Numbered from the stretch's first letter, positions 49,086-58,842 are shown. The stretch: DNA of 64,000 nucleotides from Hyphomicrobiales bacterium (GCA_900470775.1 UCBZ01000010.1:255336-319335), one strand, 5' to 3'. The notes: generated by a model from the sequence alone, not told the origin. Numbers and translations: made by a program.

Positions 49086-49856
49086 ATGAAGCTGCCCGTC
49101 GTCGCGATTATCATAGCGACGACGCGAGATTTCGGACGCGTCCTGTTGCACCATCCTCTGATGGTCGCTCTCGCGCTGGCCTGCAGCATCGCTGTCGAAC
49201 AATGGCTCCGGCCGCCGAGCACAGAACAAGGCCTGCCCGCTTTCCTGGGTAGCTCCGCCTCCACGCTTTTGGAGCTGATCGTCTGGCTACCGCTCTGGCT
49301 CGTTGCCACCCGAGAGGTCGTCTCCGGCGAGACGAGGGAGTTGCGATTCGACTGCGCTCCTTCGGCAGCGACTTGGCGTTACAGCATCTATAGCGCTTTG
49401 CTCATGCTCGCCTTCGAGCCGATCCTGCGGATTGACCTGACGCTCATGACGGTAGCTGCGGCGCTGGTGGTCTCCGTGGCAGCGATCTGGTTCTCGCTCA
49501 GGGCGACCCTGACCTTCACTTCCCTCGCCCTCGGTCGGCTCGATATGGACATTGCCCGGTCCATCGCTGAAACGACGGGCCAGACGCTGCGATTGGTGGC
49601 GATCATGTACATGGTGCCGGTGGTCACAGCTGCAGCGGTCGTCGCGTTAGTGTTGGCGGTGTCGACGGACGATCCAGCGGCGAATTTTGACACGCCGTTT
49701 GCGACCGCGATGTCCGAAGGCGCGATCCAATTATTGATGCTCGCGGGGGCTATCGCCGGCGCAAATGTCTATCGCTGGCTTGATCCGCACGGGCTCACAC
49801 CGGCCGATACTGATACAGCCAGGTCTCGGTTAGCACCGTCTCGCCAGCCTTCATGA
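49086..49856 (+). CDS. Integral membrane protein of unknown function
   Basis: 256 residues with about six membrane segments (for example LLELIVWLPLWLVATREVVS, YSIYSALLMLAFEPILRIDL, LVVSVAAIWFSLRATLTFTS, AIMYMVPVVTAAAVVALVLA). The charged loops are short. No family recognised; the architecture resembles small YIP1/DUF-type inner-membrane proteins. It reads toward the glucan gene and overlaps its 3' end by 62 bp. Divergent from the zinc operon. Confidence 0.78.
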   Translation: MKLPVVAIIIATTRDFGRVLLHHPLMVALALACSIAVEQWLRPPSTEQGLPAFLGSSASTLLELIVWLPLWLVATREVVSGETRELRFDCAPSAATWRYSIYSALLMLAFEPILRIDLTLMTVAAALVVSVAAIWFSLRATLTFTSLALGRLDMDIARSIAETTGQTLRLVAIMYMVPVVTAAAVVALVLAVSTDDPAANFDTPFATAMSEGAIQLLMLAGAIAGANVYRWLDPHGLTPADTDTARSRLAPSRQPS

Positions 49857-51429
49857 AGCAGCGCATCTCGACCGGGTCGCTGCCGTCGACGGTGAGGTCG
49901 AACTGCGCCCGCCAATGGCCGGGCACGTCGTTGGGAACCGCTTCCGCGAAGATGTAGGAGAACGAGCCTCGCGAGGCCGAGAGCACGACCTCCGGCTTCA
50001 CGCCGAAGGGGATCGACTCCAGCGCCGCCCCCCTGAACTCGATCATGAACTTGCGCACGCCCTTGGGCCGCGTCGTGCCGGGCTGGCCGCCATTGCCGAG
50101 ACGCGTCGCGACAACGCGGCCGAGCTGCGTCGGGAAGGGCTCGTCGGCGAGCCAATGCAGCCGGTAGCGGAAGGCATAGGAGGCACCGGCCTTGGCCTGG
50201 CCCTCCGGCACCCACATCGCGACGATGTTGTCGTGGATCTCGTCATCGGTCGGGATCTCGATGAGCTGGACGGCGCCCTTGCCCCAATCGCCTTGCGTCT
50301 CGACCCAGAGGCTCGGCCGGCGCTCGTAAAACACGCCGTCGAGATAATGCCCGACCTCGCGGTCGCGCTGCATCAGGCCGAAACCGCGCGGGCTTGAATC
50401 CACGAAGGCCGACGCGGTGGTGCGGGAGGGATTGTTGAGCGGCCGGAAGGCGCGTTCGCCAGAGCCGGTCCAGAGCGCGAGCCCGTCGGAATCATGCACC
50501 TCGGGCCGCCAGTCGACCGCGGTGGCCTTGGCGGTCTCCGAATACCAGTACATCGAGGTCAGCGGCGCGATGCCGAGCCGCTCGACATCCTTGCGCAGGT
50601 AAAGCGCGGTCTCGATCTCCATCGTCACGCCCTTGCCGCGATGCATGCGGAAGCGATAGGCGCCCGCCACGCTCGGCCCCGAGAGCAGCGCATAGACCAC
50701 GACATATTCGGCGCCGGGCTGCGGCGTCTCCAACCAGACATGGGTGAAGTCGGGGAACTCCTCGGCCTTGCCACCGACGGCCGGATCGACGGCGAGCCCG
50801 CGCGCCGAGAGCCCGTACTGGTAGAGCTCGCCGATGGCGCGGAAATAGGAGGCGCCAAGAAACGCGACCCAGTCGTTCTTCTTCCAGTCGAGCTTTTCGC
50901 CCTTGCGGCCGGGATGCCCCGTGCGGCTCTCCTGAAAGCGGAAGCCGGCGAAGCCCGCGCCGCGTGGCAATTCGCGGGCCGGCGAATCCGCCGGCATCTC
51001 GAAATAGCTCTCGTCATAGACGATCTCGCGCGCCTGCCCGCCATCGAGCACATGCATGCGCACCGGCTTCTGGAAATAGCGGCCGAGATGGAAAAAGGTC
51101 ACCGGCCAGGGCGACGGCCCCTCGGCCCACAGCGCCATCTCCGGCTTGAATTTGATCTTGCCATGGGCGTCGTAGTCGATCCGCTCCAGCACATCGGCGC
51201 GCGAACTCGACGGCACCTGATAGGGCTGGGCTGCGAGATCGCGCGCCCTGATCTTCAGCGCCTCGAAGCCGAAAGCCTCGGCTTCGCCGAGCCGCAGACC
51301 CTGCTGCGCCAGCGCTTCCGGCGAAAACCCGAGCGCGGCCAGGGCCGCGGTGGCGCTGGCGCCAGCCAGCAGCATGCGACGGTCGGGACGGAGCGGTCTG
51401 GCGCTGGGATCACGGGCGCTGGGGTTCAT
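49795..51429 (-). CDS. mdoG: Periplasmic glucan biosynthesis protein (MdoG/OpgG-OpgD family)
   Basis: 544 residues from ATG 51429. Twin-arginine signal (RPDRRMLLAGASATAALAAL, residues about 12-31) as in OpgD, so it is exported folded. The mature N-terminus (FGFEALKIRARDLAAQPYQV) and EMALWAEGPSPWPVTFFHLG, WVAFLGASYFRAIGELYQYG, AYRFRMHRGKGVTMEIETAL are characteristic. Shapes osmoregulated periplasmic glucans. No glucosyltransferase gene lies next to it. The open frame extends to 51552, but the Tat signal sets the start. Confidence 0.92.
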   Translation of the reverse strand: MNPSARDPSARPLRPDRRMLLAGASATAALAALGFSPEALAQQGLRLGEAEAFGFEALKIRARDLAAQPYQVPSSSRADVLERIDYDAHGKIKFKPEMALWAEGPSPWPVTFFHLGRYFQKPVRMHVLDGGQAREIVYDESYFEMPADSPARELPRGAGFAGFRFQESRTGHPGRKGEKLDWKKNDWVAFLGASYFRAIGELYQYGLSARGLAVDPAVGGKAEEFPDFTHVWLETPQPGAEYVVVYALLSGPSVAGAYRFRMHRGKGVTMEIETALYLRKDVERLGIAPLTSMYWYSETAKATAVDWRPEVHDSDGLALWTGSGERAFRPLNNPSRTTASAFVDSSPRGFGLMQRDREVGHYLDGVFYERRPSLWVETQGDWGKGAVQLIEIPTDDEIHDNIVAMWVPEGQAKAGASYAFRYRLHWLADEPFPTQLGRVVATRLGNGGQPGTTRPKGVRKFMIEFRGAALESIPFGVKPEVVLSASRGSFSYIFAEAVPNDVPGHWRAQFDLTVDGSDPVEMRCFMKAGETVLTETWLYQYRPV

Positions 51430-51688
51430 GGCGGGTGGGGCTCGTTCGGCTGGCGACGGCGGCGCCGTCAAGGTTGAAATCGGGCTAGCCTGTCCCAGCG
51501 GCAAGGGCAACCGGGCCAGGAGAGGGGGCGACCACGATTGGATGGCCGCCAATCATGGCGAAAGCGTCACGCAGACGGGGCGCTCGCCTAATGGCCGAGG
51601 TTCCCATGCCTTTCAATCGCAGGCACGCCTGTTCTACAAACAATGGAAGACCGGCCCGCAATGCCGGCAATTTCACTTGGGAGGTGAC

Positions 51689-52657
51689 ATGAAACAGCTC
51701 GTATCCAGCCGGCGTCTTGCCGGCATCGCCACGGCCGCGTTGATCGCGCTTGCGCCCGCCGCGGCTCGCGCCCAGGATTTCATCAACGTCCTGACCGGCG
51801 GGACCTCGGGCGTCTATTACCCGATGGGCGTCGCCCTCTCCAAGATCTATGGCGAAAAGATCCCCGGCACGCGGCCGACCGTCCAGGCCACCAAGGCCTC
51901 GGTCGAGAACCTCGTCCTGCTCCAGCAGGGCAAGGGGGAGATCGCCTTCACGCTCGGCGACTCGCTCGACGCCGCCTGGAAGGGCGATGAGGATGCCGGC
52001 TTCAAGAGCCCGCTGAAGAAGTTGCGCGGCATCACCGCGATCTATCCGAACTATGTCCAGATCGTCGCTTCCAAGGACAGCGGCATCAAGACGCTGGCCG
52101 ATCTCAAGGGCAAGCGCCTCTCCGTCGGCGCGCCGAAATCCGGCACCGAGCTGAACGCCCGCGCGATCCTGGCGGCCGCGGGCCTGTCCTACAAGGATCT
52201 CGGCAAGATCGAGTATCTGCCCTTCGCCGAGTCGGTCGAGCTGATGAAGAATCGCCAGCTCGATGCGACGCTGCAATCGGCCGGTCTCGGCGTCGCCTCG
52301 CTGCGCGATCTCGCCACCGCGGTCGAAATCGTGGTCGTCGAGGTCCCCGCCGCGGTCGTCGACAAGGCCGGCCCGCCCTTCGTCAAGGTCTCGATACCCG
52401 CCAACACCTATACCGGCCAGACCGCCGCCGTGCCGGCCGCCGCCGTGGTCAACTACCTCGTGACCCATGAAGGCATGAAGGAAGAGACCGTCTACCAGAT
52501 GACCAAGGCCATCTATGACAGCCTGCCCGACCTGGCGGCGGCCCACGCCGCCGCCCGCTCGATCAAGCTCGAGAACGCGCTGGAGGGCATGCCCTTGCCG
52601 CTGCACCCCGGCGCCGCCCGCTACTTCAAGGAAAAAGGCCTGAAGGTCGGCTCCTGA
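51689..52657 (+). CDS. TAXI family TRAP transporter solute-binding protein
   Basis: 322 residues from ATG 51689 with GGGAGG upstream at six bases. Signal peptide ends near ARAQ-D. The mature start DFINVLTGGTSGVYYPMGVA is the TAXI hallmark. Binds a small organic acid or amino acid in the periplasm and delivers it to the fused permease. ANTYTGQTAAVPAAAVVNYL and HPGAARYFKEKG close the pattern. First gene of the transporter operon; a strong hairpin sits between it and the permease. Confidence 0.94.
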   Translation: MKQLVSSRRLAGIATAALIALAPAAARAQDFINVLTGGTSGVYYPMGVALSKIYGEKIPGTRPTVQATKASVENLVLLQQGKGEIAFTLGDSLDAAWKGDEDAGFKSPLKKLRGITAIYPNYVQIVASKDSGIKTLADLKGKRLSVGAPKSGTELNARAILAAAGLSYKDLGKIEYLPFAESVELMKNRQLDATLQSAGLGVASLRDLATAVEIVVVEVPAAVVDKAGPPFVKVSIPANTYTGQTAAVPAAAVVNYLVTHEGMKEETVYQMTKAIYDSLPDLAAAHAAARSIKLENALEGMPLPLHPGAARYFKEKGLKVGS

Positions 52658-52681
52658 GCCATCTTTCATCCCAGTGAGACG

Positions 52682-52713
52682 GGCGGGGCCAGCCACGTTG
52701 GCCCCGCCTTTTT
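52682..52713 (+). terminator. Hairpin with T run between TAXI receptor and permease genes
   Basis: GGCGGGGCCA and TGGCCCCGCC form a perfect 10-bp stem, then TTTTT. It may partly terminate transcription, so the binding protein would be made in excess over the permease. That differential output is inferred. Confidence 0.75.
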
Positions 52714-52758
52714 CCATGATGCGGCCATCAGCATAATGACGACCGGGGACGACACGCC

Positions 52759-55074
52759 ATGAGCCGCGACGACAGCAGACCGCTCGCAGTGCCCGACATC
52801 GCCGGAGCACAGGCCTCGGCACCCGTGGCATACGATCCCGAGCACGGACTGCCCGCCACCTTCGGCACGGGCTGGAAAGGCAGGTTGCTGTTCTGGCTGG
52901 CCGTCGCCTTCTCCGCTTTCCAAATCGTCACCGCCTTCGGCATCCCGCTCGACTTCAGGCTGATCGCCACGGCGTCCTGGCTGACGCCGATCACCGTGAT
53001 CCGGCTCGGCTTCGGACTCTGGTTCGCCTGGATCGTTCTGGCTGCTGTGCGCGGCAGGGCCGTGGCCGAGCCGGCGATTGCCTTCCTCGCCATGCTCGGC
53101 GCCTTCGAGCTGGTCTCGCTCTATACGGGGACTTTGCCCAACCAGGTTCTGCGCACCGTCCATGTCGGCTTCCTGGCGCTGATTGCATGCGGCCTGCTGG
53201 CGAATGCCGACGAAACCTCGCTGCCGGCGCGCGCCGTCTGGTGGGTGATCGGCGTCGTCGGCTTTGCCGTCGGGCTGTATCACTGGTGGAACTACATCGA
53301 GCTGGTGAACCGCGCCGGCGAACTGACCGACGCCGACATGGCCGTCGGTATCACGGCGCTGGCCGTGCTGTTCCTGCTGGTCTGGCGCGCCATGGGCATT
53401 GCGCTTCCGTTGGTCGCCGGCACCTTTCTGGCCTATTGCCTGTTCGGCCGCTATCTGCCGGCCCCCTTCGACCATCGCGGCTACAGCCTGGAGCAGGTCA
53501 TCGAGCAGATGGCCTTCGGCACGGAGGGCCTCTACGCGACGCCGACCGCCGTCTCCGCGACGTTTATCTTTCTGTTCATCCTGTTTGGCGCCTTCATGGA
53601 GCGCGCTGGCGTCATCGACTTCTTCAACGACATCTCGATGGCGCTGTTCGGCGGCAAGCAGGGCGGGCCGGGCAAGGTCTGCGTCGCCTCATCGGCCCTG
53701 ATGGGCACGGTTTCGGGCTCGGGTGTCGCCAATGTCGTGGCCTCCGGCCAGTTCACCATTCCGCTGATGAAGCGGTCCGGGTTCACCGGCGCCTTCGCCG
53801 GCGGCGTCGAGGCGACGTCCTCGATGGGCGGCCAGATCATGCCGCCGGTCATGGGCGCCGTCGCCTTCATCATGGCCGAGACCATCGACGTGCCCTATTC
53901 CAAGATTGTCGAGGCGGCGATCATCCCGGCGATTCTCTATTTCGCCGCCTGCTACTGGGCGGTGCATCTCGAGGCGGGCAAGCTCGGCCTCACCGGGCTG
54001 GCGAAATCGGAGCTGCCCAGCGCCCGGGCTGAACTGCGCAAGAACTGGTATCTGATCGCGCCGCTGCTGGTGCTGGTCTATCTGCTCTTCGCCGGCTTCA
54101 CGCCGCTTTTTGCCGGCGCGATCGGCCTTGCGCTGACCGTGGCTCTGATCCTCGCTCTGGCGATCTCGGCCGGGCTCGGCACCACGGCGCTGCGCGTCGC
54201 ATTCTGGATCGGCTTCGCCCTGATCTCCGCCGCCTCGATGGCGATCAGCGTCGCCACGGTCCTCGGCGTCGTCCTGCTGCTGGTGCTCTGGAACGTGCTG
54301 CGCGGCCGCTCCGGTCGCGAGGTTCTGACCGCCTGCATCGAATCGCTCGCCGACGGCGCCCGCCAGGCGCTGCCGGTCGGCCTCGCCTGCGCACTGGTCG
54401 GCATCGTCATCGGCACGATGACCCTGACCGGGATCGGCACGATCTTCGGCTCCTGGCTGATCGGCATCGGCAAGGAGAGCATGTTCCTCGCGCTCATCCT
54501 GACCATGGTCTTCAGCCTGATCCTCGGCATGGGTATCCCGACCATCCCGAACTACATCATCACCTCGTCGCTCGCCGCGCCGATCCTGCTGCAGCTCGAT
54601 GTGCCGCTGATCGTCAGCCACATGTTCGTGTTCTATTTCGGCATCATGGCCGACCTGACCCCGCCGGTGGCGCTGGCGGCCTTCGCGGCGGCGCCCATGG
54701 CCAAGGTCTCGGGCATGAAGATCGGTGTGCAGGCGGTGAAGATCGCCCTGCCCGGCTTCGTGATTCCCTTCATGGCGGTCTACGACCCCAATCTGATGCT
54801 CCAGCCGGTAGCGGGCCTGACCGGCGCCGGCTACTGGCTCTCGGTCGTCTACATCGTCGCGAAGGCGAGCTTCGCCATGCTGCTCTGGGGCATGGCGGTC
54901 GTAGGCTATCTGCGTGCGCCGCTGGCGCTGTGGGAGCGCGTGCTGGCAGCCATGGCCGCAGCCCTTCTCGTCGCGGCGCTGCCGATCACCGACGAAGCCG
55001 GCTTCGTGCTCGGAGGCCTCTTCGTCGCCCATCATCTCTGGCGGACGCAGCAGCGCAGCAGCCAGCCCGCATGA
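52759..55074 (+). CDS. TRAP transporter fused permease (TAXI type, DctQM-like)
   Basis: 771 residues, the usual size of fused 4TM-12TM TAXI-TRAP permeases. A cytosolic N-terminus leads into the small DctQ-like part (about 30-150); the DctM-like part follows with GAFMERAGVIDFFNDISMAL, SALMGTVSGSGVANVVASGQ, GGVEATSSMGGQIMPPVMGA and LGMGIPTIPNYIITSS, all conserved in the family. Sodium-driven uptake. The last four bases overlap the DUF1850 start. Confidence 0.95.
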   Translation: MSRDDSRPLAVPDIAGAQASAPVAYDPEHGLPATFGTGWKGRLLFWLAVAFSAFQIVTAFGIPLDFRLIATASWLTPITVIRLGFGLWFAWIVLAAVRGRAVAEPAIAFLAMLGAFELVSLYTGTLPNQVLRTVHVGFLALIACGLLANADETSLPARAVWWVIGVVGFAVGLYHWWNYIELVNRAGELTDADMAVGITALAVLFLLVWRAMGIALPLVAGTFLAYCLFGRYLPAPFDHRGYSLEQVIEQMAFGTEGLYATPTAVSATFIFLFILFGAFMERAGVIDFFNDISMALFGGKQGGPGKVCVASSALMGTVSGSGVANVVASGQFTIPLMKRSGFTGAFAGGVEATSSMGGQIMPPVMGAVAFIMAETIDVPYSKIVEAAIIPAILYFAACYWAVHLEAGKLGLTGLAKSELPSARAELRKNWYLIAPLLVLVYLLFAGFTPLFAGAIGLALTVALILALAISAGLGTTALRVAFWIGFALISAASMAISVATVLGVVLLLVLWNVLRGRSGREVLTACIESLADGARQALPVGLACALVGIVIGTMTLTGIGTIFGSWLIGIGKESMFLALILTMVFSLILGMGIPTIPNYIITSSLAAPILLQLDVPLIVSHMFVFYFGIMADLTPPVALAAFAAAPMAKVSGMKIGVQAVKIALPGFVIPFMAVYDPNLMLQPVAGLTGAGYWLSVVYIVAKASFAMLLWGMAVVGYLRAPLALWERVLAAMAAALLVAALPITDEAGFVLGGLFVAHHLWRTQQRSSQPA

Positions 55075-55436
55075 GCCTGTGCCTTGCCGCTGGCGCTATC
55101 GTCGTCGCACTGGGCAGCGGCGAGGTCACGCTGCGCTGGCGTCATTCGGTGCAGAAGACGCTGTGGGAAGAGGTCTGGTGCGAGACGCCCGGCGGCCTCG
55201 TCATGGCGGAGGCCCGCATCGAGGGCTCGGGCGCCGGCATGGACCCACCCGAGGGAGCCAGGCTCAGCAACGGCTTCTGGCGCTGGACGCCGAAGCTGCC
55301 GCCGCAGCGCGAGATCGTCATGCGCCGCTCCGGCGCGACGGCCGACTGGCAGGTCTGCGTTATCGGACAATGCAGGTCGATGAGCGACCATCTGCCTGTC
55401 GAGGCCGACCCCGTGACGCTGAAGGCCTGCGACTGA
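55071..55436 (+). CDS. DUF1850 protein of the TRAP operon
   Basis: 121 residues, starting at ATGA over the permease stop. Hydrophobic N-terminus (MSLCLAAGAIVVALGSGEVT) then VTLRWRHSVQKTLWEEVWCE, the DUF1850 signature, followed by GAGMDPPEGARLSNGFWRWT. Repeatedly found beside TAXI-TRAP permeases and probably a periplasmic or membrane-tethered accessory; molecular role unknown. Confidence 0.88.
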   Translation: MSLCLAAGAIVVALGSGEVTLRWRHSVQKTLWEEVWCETPGGLVMAEARIEGSGAGMDPPEGARLSNGFWRWTPKLPPQREIVMRRSGATADWQVCVIGQCRSMSDHLPVEADPVTLKACD

Positions 55437-55439
55437 AAC

Positions 55440-55679
55440 TCAGCCGCGCTCGGTGATATGCTCGACCTTGAGCACGCGGCGCATCAGGTTGAGCATGCCG
55501 TAAGCGGCAAACACCGAAAACAGCGCCATCAGCACATAGCCGACGATCGGGCCGAGCTCGAACAGGCCGGCCAGCGCCCAGCCCGAGGCCAGCGCGACGC
55601 CGAAGAGCTGCACCGCGATCAGGATGCCGAGCGAAATCACCATGATCAGGGTCCGCCAGTTGGTGCGCCTTGCGGCCAT
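55440..55679 (-). CDS. Small inner-membrane protein
   Basis: 79 residues from ATG 55679 (MAARRTNWRTLIMVISLGIL). Two membrane segments (about 10-33, and ELGPIVGYVLMALFSVFAAY at 42-61) and a basic C-terminal end (MRRVLKVEHITERG). Not recognised. Converges on the TRAP operon with a three-base gap. The longer frame to 55808 is disfavoured because the membrane start fits here. Confidence 0.65.
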   Translation of the reverse strand: MAARRTNWRTLIMVISLGILIAVQLFGVALASGWALAGLFELGPIVGYVLMALFSVFAAYGMLNLMRRVLKVEHITERG

Positions 55680-55860
55680 GCTTTCGATCCCTTGTGGCGG
55701 GGCGCCGGACGACGCGCCCCTGACCCTTGTCTTTGTGTGATCCTCGCCGGAAGTCGGCGCCGCTTTTCGGGCGGAAGCTCTAGCGAAGCCGGCTTCGGCA
55801 TGCAACAAAATCGCGCCCTCCGGCTAAATTGGCACTGCAGCCGCGTTTGAAAAGACCCTG

Positions 55861-57450
55861 ATGATCGATACGCCTGTCTTCGGTACGGCAGCCGCCGCCG
55901 CGCCCCACCACCTCGCCTCAGAAGCCGGCCGCGCCGTTCTCGCCGAAGGCGGCAACGCCATCGAGGCCATGGTCGCGATGGCCGCCACCATCTCGGTGGT
56001 CTACCCGCATATGAACGCGATCGGCGGCGATGGCTTCTGGCTGGTGCATCAGCCCGGCGGCAAGGTTCACGCCATCGAGGCCTGCGGCGCGGCAGGCTCA
56101 CTCGCCACCATCGAGCGCTATCGCGAGAAGGGATACGATACGATTCCGCAGCGCGGCCCGGACTCGGCCCTGACGGTCGCGGGCGCGATCGGCGGCTGGG
56201 AGGCGGCACTTTCACTCTCGCAATCGCTCGGTGGCCGGATGCCGCTGAAGGATCTGCTGGCTGATGCCATTCGCCATTGCGACGAGGGCTACGAGATCTC
56301 GGCGTCGGAATTGCGGACCTGGCCGCAGCAGATCGAGGCCACCAAGGAAGCGATCGGCTTCAGCGAGTTCTTCTGGCCCGGCGGCGAGCAGCCCAAGGCC
56401 GGTGCGCGCCGCAAGCCCGAGGCGCTGGGCGCCACCTTCCGCCAGTTGGCCGAGGCCGGCCTGTCGGATTTCTATCGCGGCGACATCGGCCGCGAGATCG
56501 CGACCGATCTCGACAGGATCGGCGCGCCCGTGACCCGCGCCGACATGGAAGCCTTCACGGCCCGGCTGGTCCAGCCGCTCTCGGTCAAGCTCCCCGATGT
56601 GACGCTCTATAATTTCGCGCCGCCGACGCAAGGCGTCGCCGCGCTGATGATCCTCGGCATCTTCGAGAAGCTCGGCGTCTCCCGCGCCGAGGGCTTCGAG
56701 CATCATCACGGCCTGGTAGAGGCGACCAAGCGCGCCTTTGCGATCCGCGACAGGATCGTCACCGACCCCGCCTTCGCGGCAATCGACCCAATGAGCGTGC
56801 TCACTGATGCCGTCTTCGCCCGCGAGGCGACCGCGATCGACCGCAAGCGCGCCGCCGCCTGGCCGTTCAAGACCGGCGATGGCGACACCGTCTGGATGGG
56901 CGCGATCGACGACTCCGGGCTTGCCGTCTCCTATATCCAGTCGATCTACTGGGAATACGGCTCGGGCTGCATCCTGCCGCGCACCGGCATCAACTGGCAG
57001 AATCGCGGCGTCTCCTTCTCGCTCGACAGGAAGGCGGTCAACCCGCTTCAGCCCGGTCGCAAGCCGTTCCACACCCTGATCCCGGCCTTCGCCCGCTTCA
57101 ATGACGGGCGGATCATGTCCTACGGCGCGATGGGCGGCGACGGCCAGCCGCAGTTCCAGGCGCAGATCCTGTCGCGCTATCGCTTCGGCCAGAACCCGGC
57201 GACCGCCGTCGACGCGCCGCGCTGGCTCTTCGGCCGGACCTGGGGCGCGGGCTCGATCTCGCTCAAGCTGGAGAGCCGCTTCGACCCGATGCTGCTCGCC
57301 CGGCTGACCGGCTCGGGCCATCCGGTCGAGGAGTATTCGGAAGCCTATTCCGACCAGTTCGGCCATGCGGGCATGCTGGTGAAGCATCCCAAGGGCCATG
57401 TCGAAGCGACGCATGATCCGCGCTCAGACGGCGATGCCAGAGGCTGCTAA
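55861..57450 (+). CDS. Gamma-glutamyltransferase family protein
   Basis: 529 residues, Ntn-hydrolase of the GGT type; no clear signal peptide, so probably cytosolic. AGRAVLAEGGNAIEAMVAMA and YPHMNAIGGDGFWLVHQPGG are the large-subunit start, RGPDSALTVAGAIGGWEAAL follows. The self-cleavage threonine is expected in TGDGDTVWMGAIDDSG, where GDT stands in place of the usual TTH. Then YGSGCILPRTGINWQNRG. The active-site His is absent, so activity may differ (acylase or transferase on another gamma-glutamyl or amide). Next to the nitrile/amidase cluster. Confidence 0.88.
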   Translation: MIDTPVFGTAAAAAPHHLASEAGRAVLAEGGNAIEAMVAMAATISVVYPHMNAIGGDGFWLVHQPGGKVHAIEACGAAGSLATIERYREKGYDTIPQRGPDSALTVAGAIGGWEAALSLSQSLGGRMPLKDLLADAIRHCDEGYEISASELRTWPQQIEATKEAIGFSEFFWPGGEQPKAGARRKPEALGATFRQLAEAGLSDFYRGDIGREIATDLDRIGAPVTRADMEAFTARLVQPLSVKLPDVTLYNFAPPTQGVAALMILGIFEKLGVSRAEGFEHHHGLVEATKRAFAIRDRIVTDPAFAAIDPMSVLTDAVFAREATAIDRKRAAAWPFKTGDGDTVWMGAIDDSGLAVSYIQSIYWEYGSGCILPRTGINWQNRGVSFSLDRKAVNPLQPGRKPFHTLIPAFARFNDGRIMSYGAMGGDGQPQFQAQILSRYRFGQNPATAVDAPRWLFGRTWGAGSISLKLESRFDPMLLARLTGSGHPVEEYSEAYSDQFGHAGMLVKHPKGHVEATHDPRSDGDARGC

Positions 57451-57479
57451 AGCGTGATGATTTCACTCGGAAACACACC

Positions 57480-57584
57480 GTCATCCTGGGCGACCGAAGG
57501 TCGTCCCGGGATCCATCATAGGGATCGACATCACCCTATGATGGATCCCGGAGCTGCGCCGCTTCGCGGTTGGTCCAGGATGAC
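57480..57584. repeat. Composite palindromic repeat, family 2
   Basis: About 105 bp. Left arm GTCATCCTGGGCGACCGAAG ... GGATCCATCATAGGG; right arm, on the other strand, GTCATCCTGGACCAACCGCG ... GGATCCATCATAGGG. Inner GGATCCATCATAGGG pairs perfectly with its inverse. Confidence 0.9.
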
Positions 57585-57632
57585 GCGGTGTTTCCACGCA
57601 GATCGTCGTGCTTGAGGGGGAATATAGATAAG

Positions 57633-58829
57633 ATGCTCGTCGACGATCCGTTCCGCTGCTTCGTCCCCTATCCGGAAGCGCCCGTGAAGAGCGCGGCGAC
57701 CGGGCCGCTCGCCGGGTTGACGCTCGCGGTGAAGGACCTGTTCGACGTCAAGGGCTACCCGACCGGCGCGGGCTCGCCGATCGTGCTGGCCCAATCCGGC
57801 ATCAAGACCAAGACCGCGCCCATCGTGAAGACGCTGCTCGAAGCAGGCGCGCGCTTCGTCGGCAAGACACATACCGACGAGCTCGCCTTCTCCCTCAACG
57901 GCAAGAACGCGCATTTCGGCTCGCCGATCAATCCGGCCGCGCCCGACCGCATCACCGGCGGCTCGTCGTCCGGCTCGGCCGCCGCCGTGGCGGGCCGGCT
58001 CGCCGATTTCGCGCTGGGCTCCGATACCGGCGGCTCGGTGCGCGCGCCATCGAGCTATTGCGGCCTGTTCGGCATCCGCCCGAGCCATGGCCGCCTCTCG
58101 CTCAAGCGCGTCTGGCCTTTGGCCGAAAGCTTCGACACGCCCGGCTGGTTCGCGCGTGACGGCGAGGTCTTCGCCCGCGTTGGCGAGGTCCTGCTCGGCA
58201 AGGACAGGGTCAGCCTGCCGGAGACGCCGCGCCTGCTGATGGCCGACGAGCTCTTCGCCCAGGCCGTTCCTGAGGCGGAGACGCTGCTGCGCAACGTCGT
58301 CCAGCGCATCGTGCCGCTGCTTGGCGAGCCGCAGACCGTGACCGTCGCGCGCGATCTCGATGCGCTCTACTGGGCCTCGCGCCGCATCCAGGGCCGCGAA
58401 GCCTGGCTGAATGACGGCCCGATGATCGAGCGTTTCGGCGCGCCGCTCGGACCCGGCGTCGGCGACCGCTTCGCCTATGCCAAGGCGATCACCGACGCGG
58501 ATTTCGAAAAGAGCGAAGGCGTTCGCAAGCGTTTCCGCGCCAGGCTCGCCAAACTGCTGGGCAGCGACGGCGTGCTGATGCTGCCGACCGTGCCCGACAT
58601 CGCCCCGCTCGCCAGCGCCGACGAAAGCGAACTCGACGATTTCCGCAACCGCGCCCTGCGGCTGCTCTGCCTCGGCGGATTGTCGGGCTTCCCGCAGGTC
58701 TCGGTTCCCGTGACGCGCCGCGAGGGCGCACCACTCGGCCTCTCGCTGATCGGCCCCAAGGGCTCCGACGCCTCGCTGATCGCGCTCGCGGTCAGGCTGG
58801 AGCGGGCTGCGCGGATCAGGATTGCTTGA
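57633..58829 (+). CDS. Amidase (amidase signature family)
   Basis: 398 residues from ATG 57633 (MLVDDPFRCFVPYPEAPVKS), a GAGGGGGA site upstream. Hydrolyses an amide to the acid; with the nitrile hydratase just downstream it completes nitrile degradation. Ser-cisSer-Lys triad: lysine in LTLAVKDLFDVKG, cis-serine in ITGGSSSGSAAAVAG, nucleophile in LGSDTGGSVRAPSSYCG. Slightly short for the family (usually 450-500), with the C-terminal lobe compact. A family 1 repeat separates it from nthA. Confidence 0.93.
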   Translation: MLVDDPFRCFVPYPEAPVKSAATGPLAGLTLAVKDLFDVKGYPTGAGSPIVLAQSGIKTKTAPIVKTLLEAGARFVGKTHTDELAFSLNGKNAHFGSPINPAAPDRITGGSSSGSAAAVAGRLADFALGSDTGGSVRAPSSYCGLFGIRPSHGRLSLKRVWPLAESFDTPGWFARDGEVFARVGEVLLGKDRVSLPETPRLLMADELFAQAVPEAETLLRNVVQRIVPLLGEPQTVTVARDLDALYWASRRIQGREAWLNDGPMIERFGAPLGPGVGDRFAYAKAITDADFEKSEGVRKRFRARLAKLLGSDGVLMLPTVPDIAPLASADESELDDFRNRALRLLCLGGLSGFPQVSVPVTRREGAPLGLSLIGPKGSDASLIALAVRLERAARIRIA

Positions 58830-58842
58830 TCCACAGCTCCTC

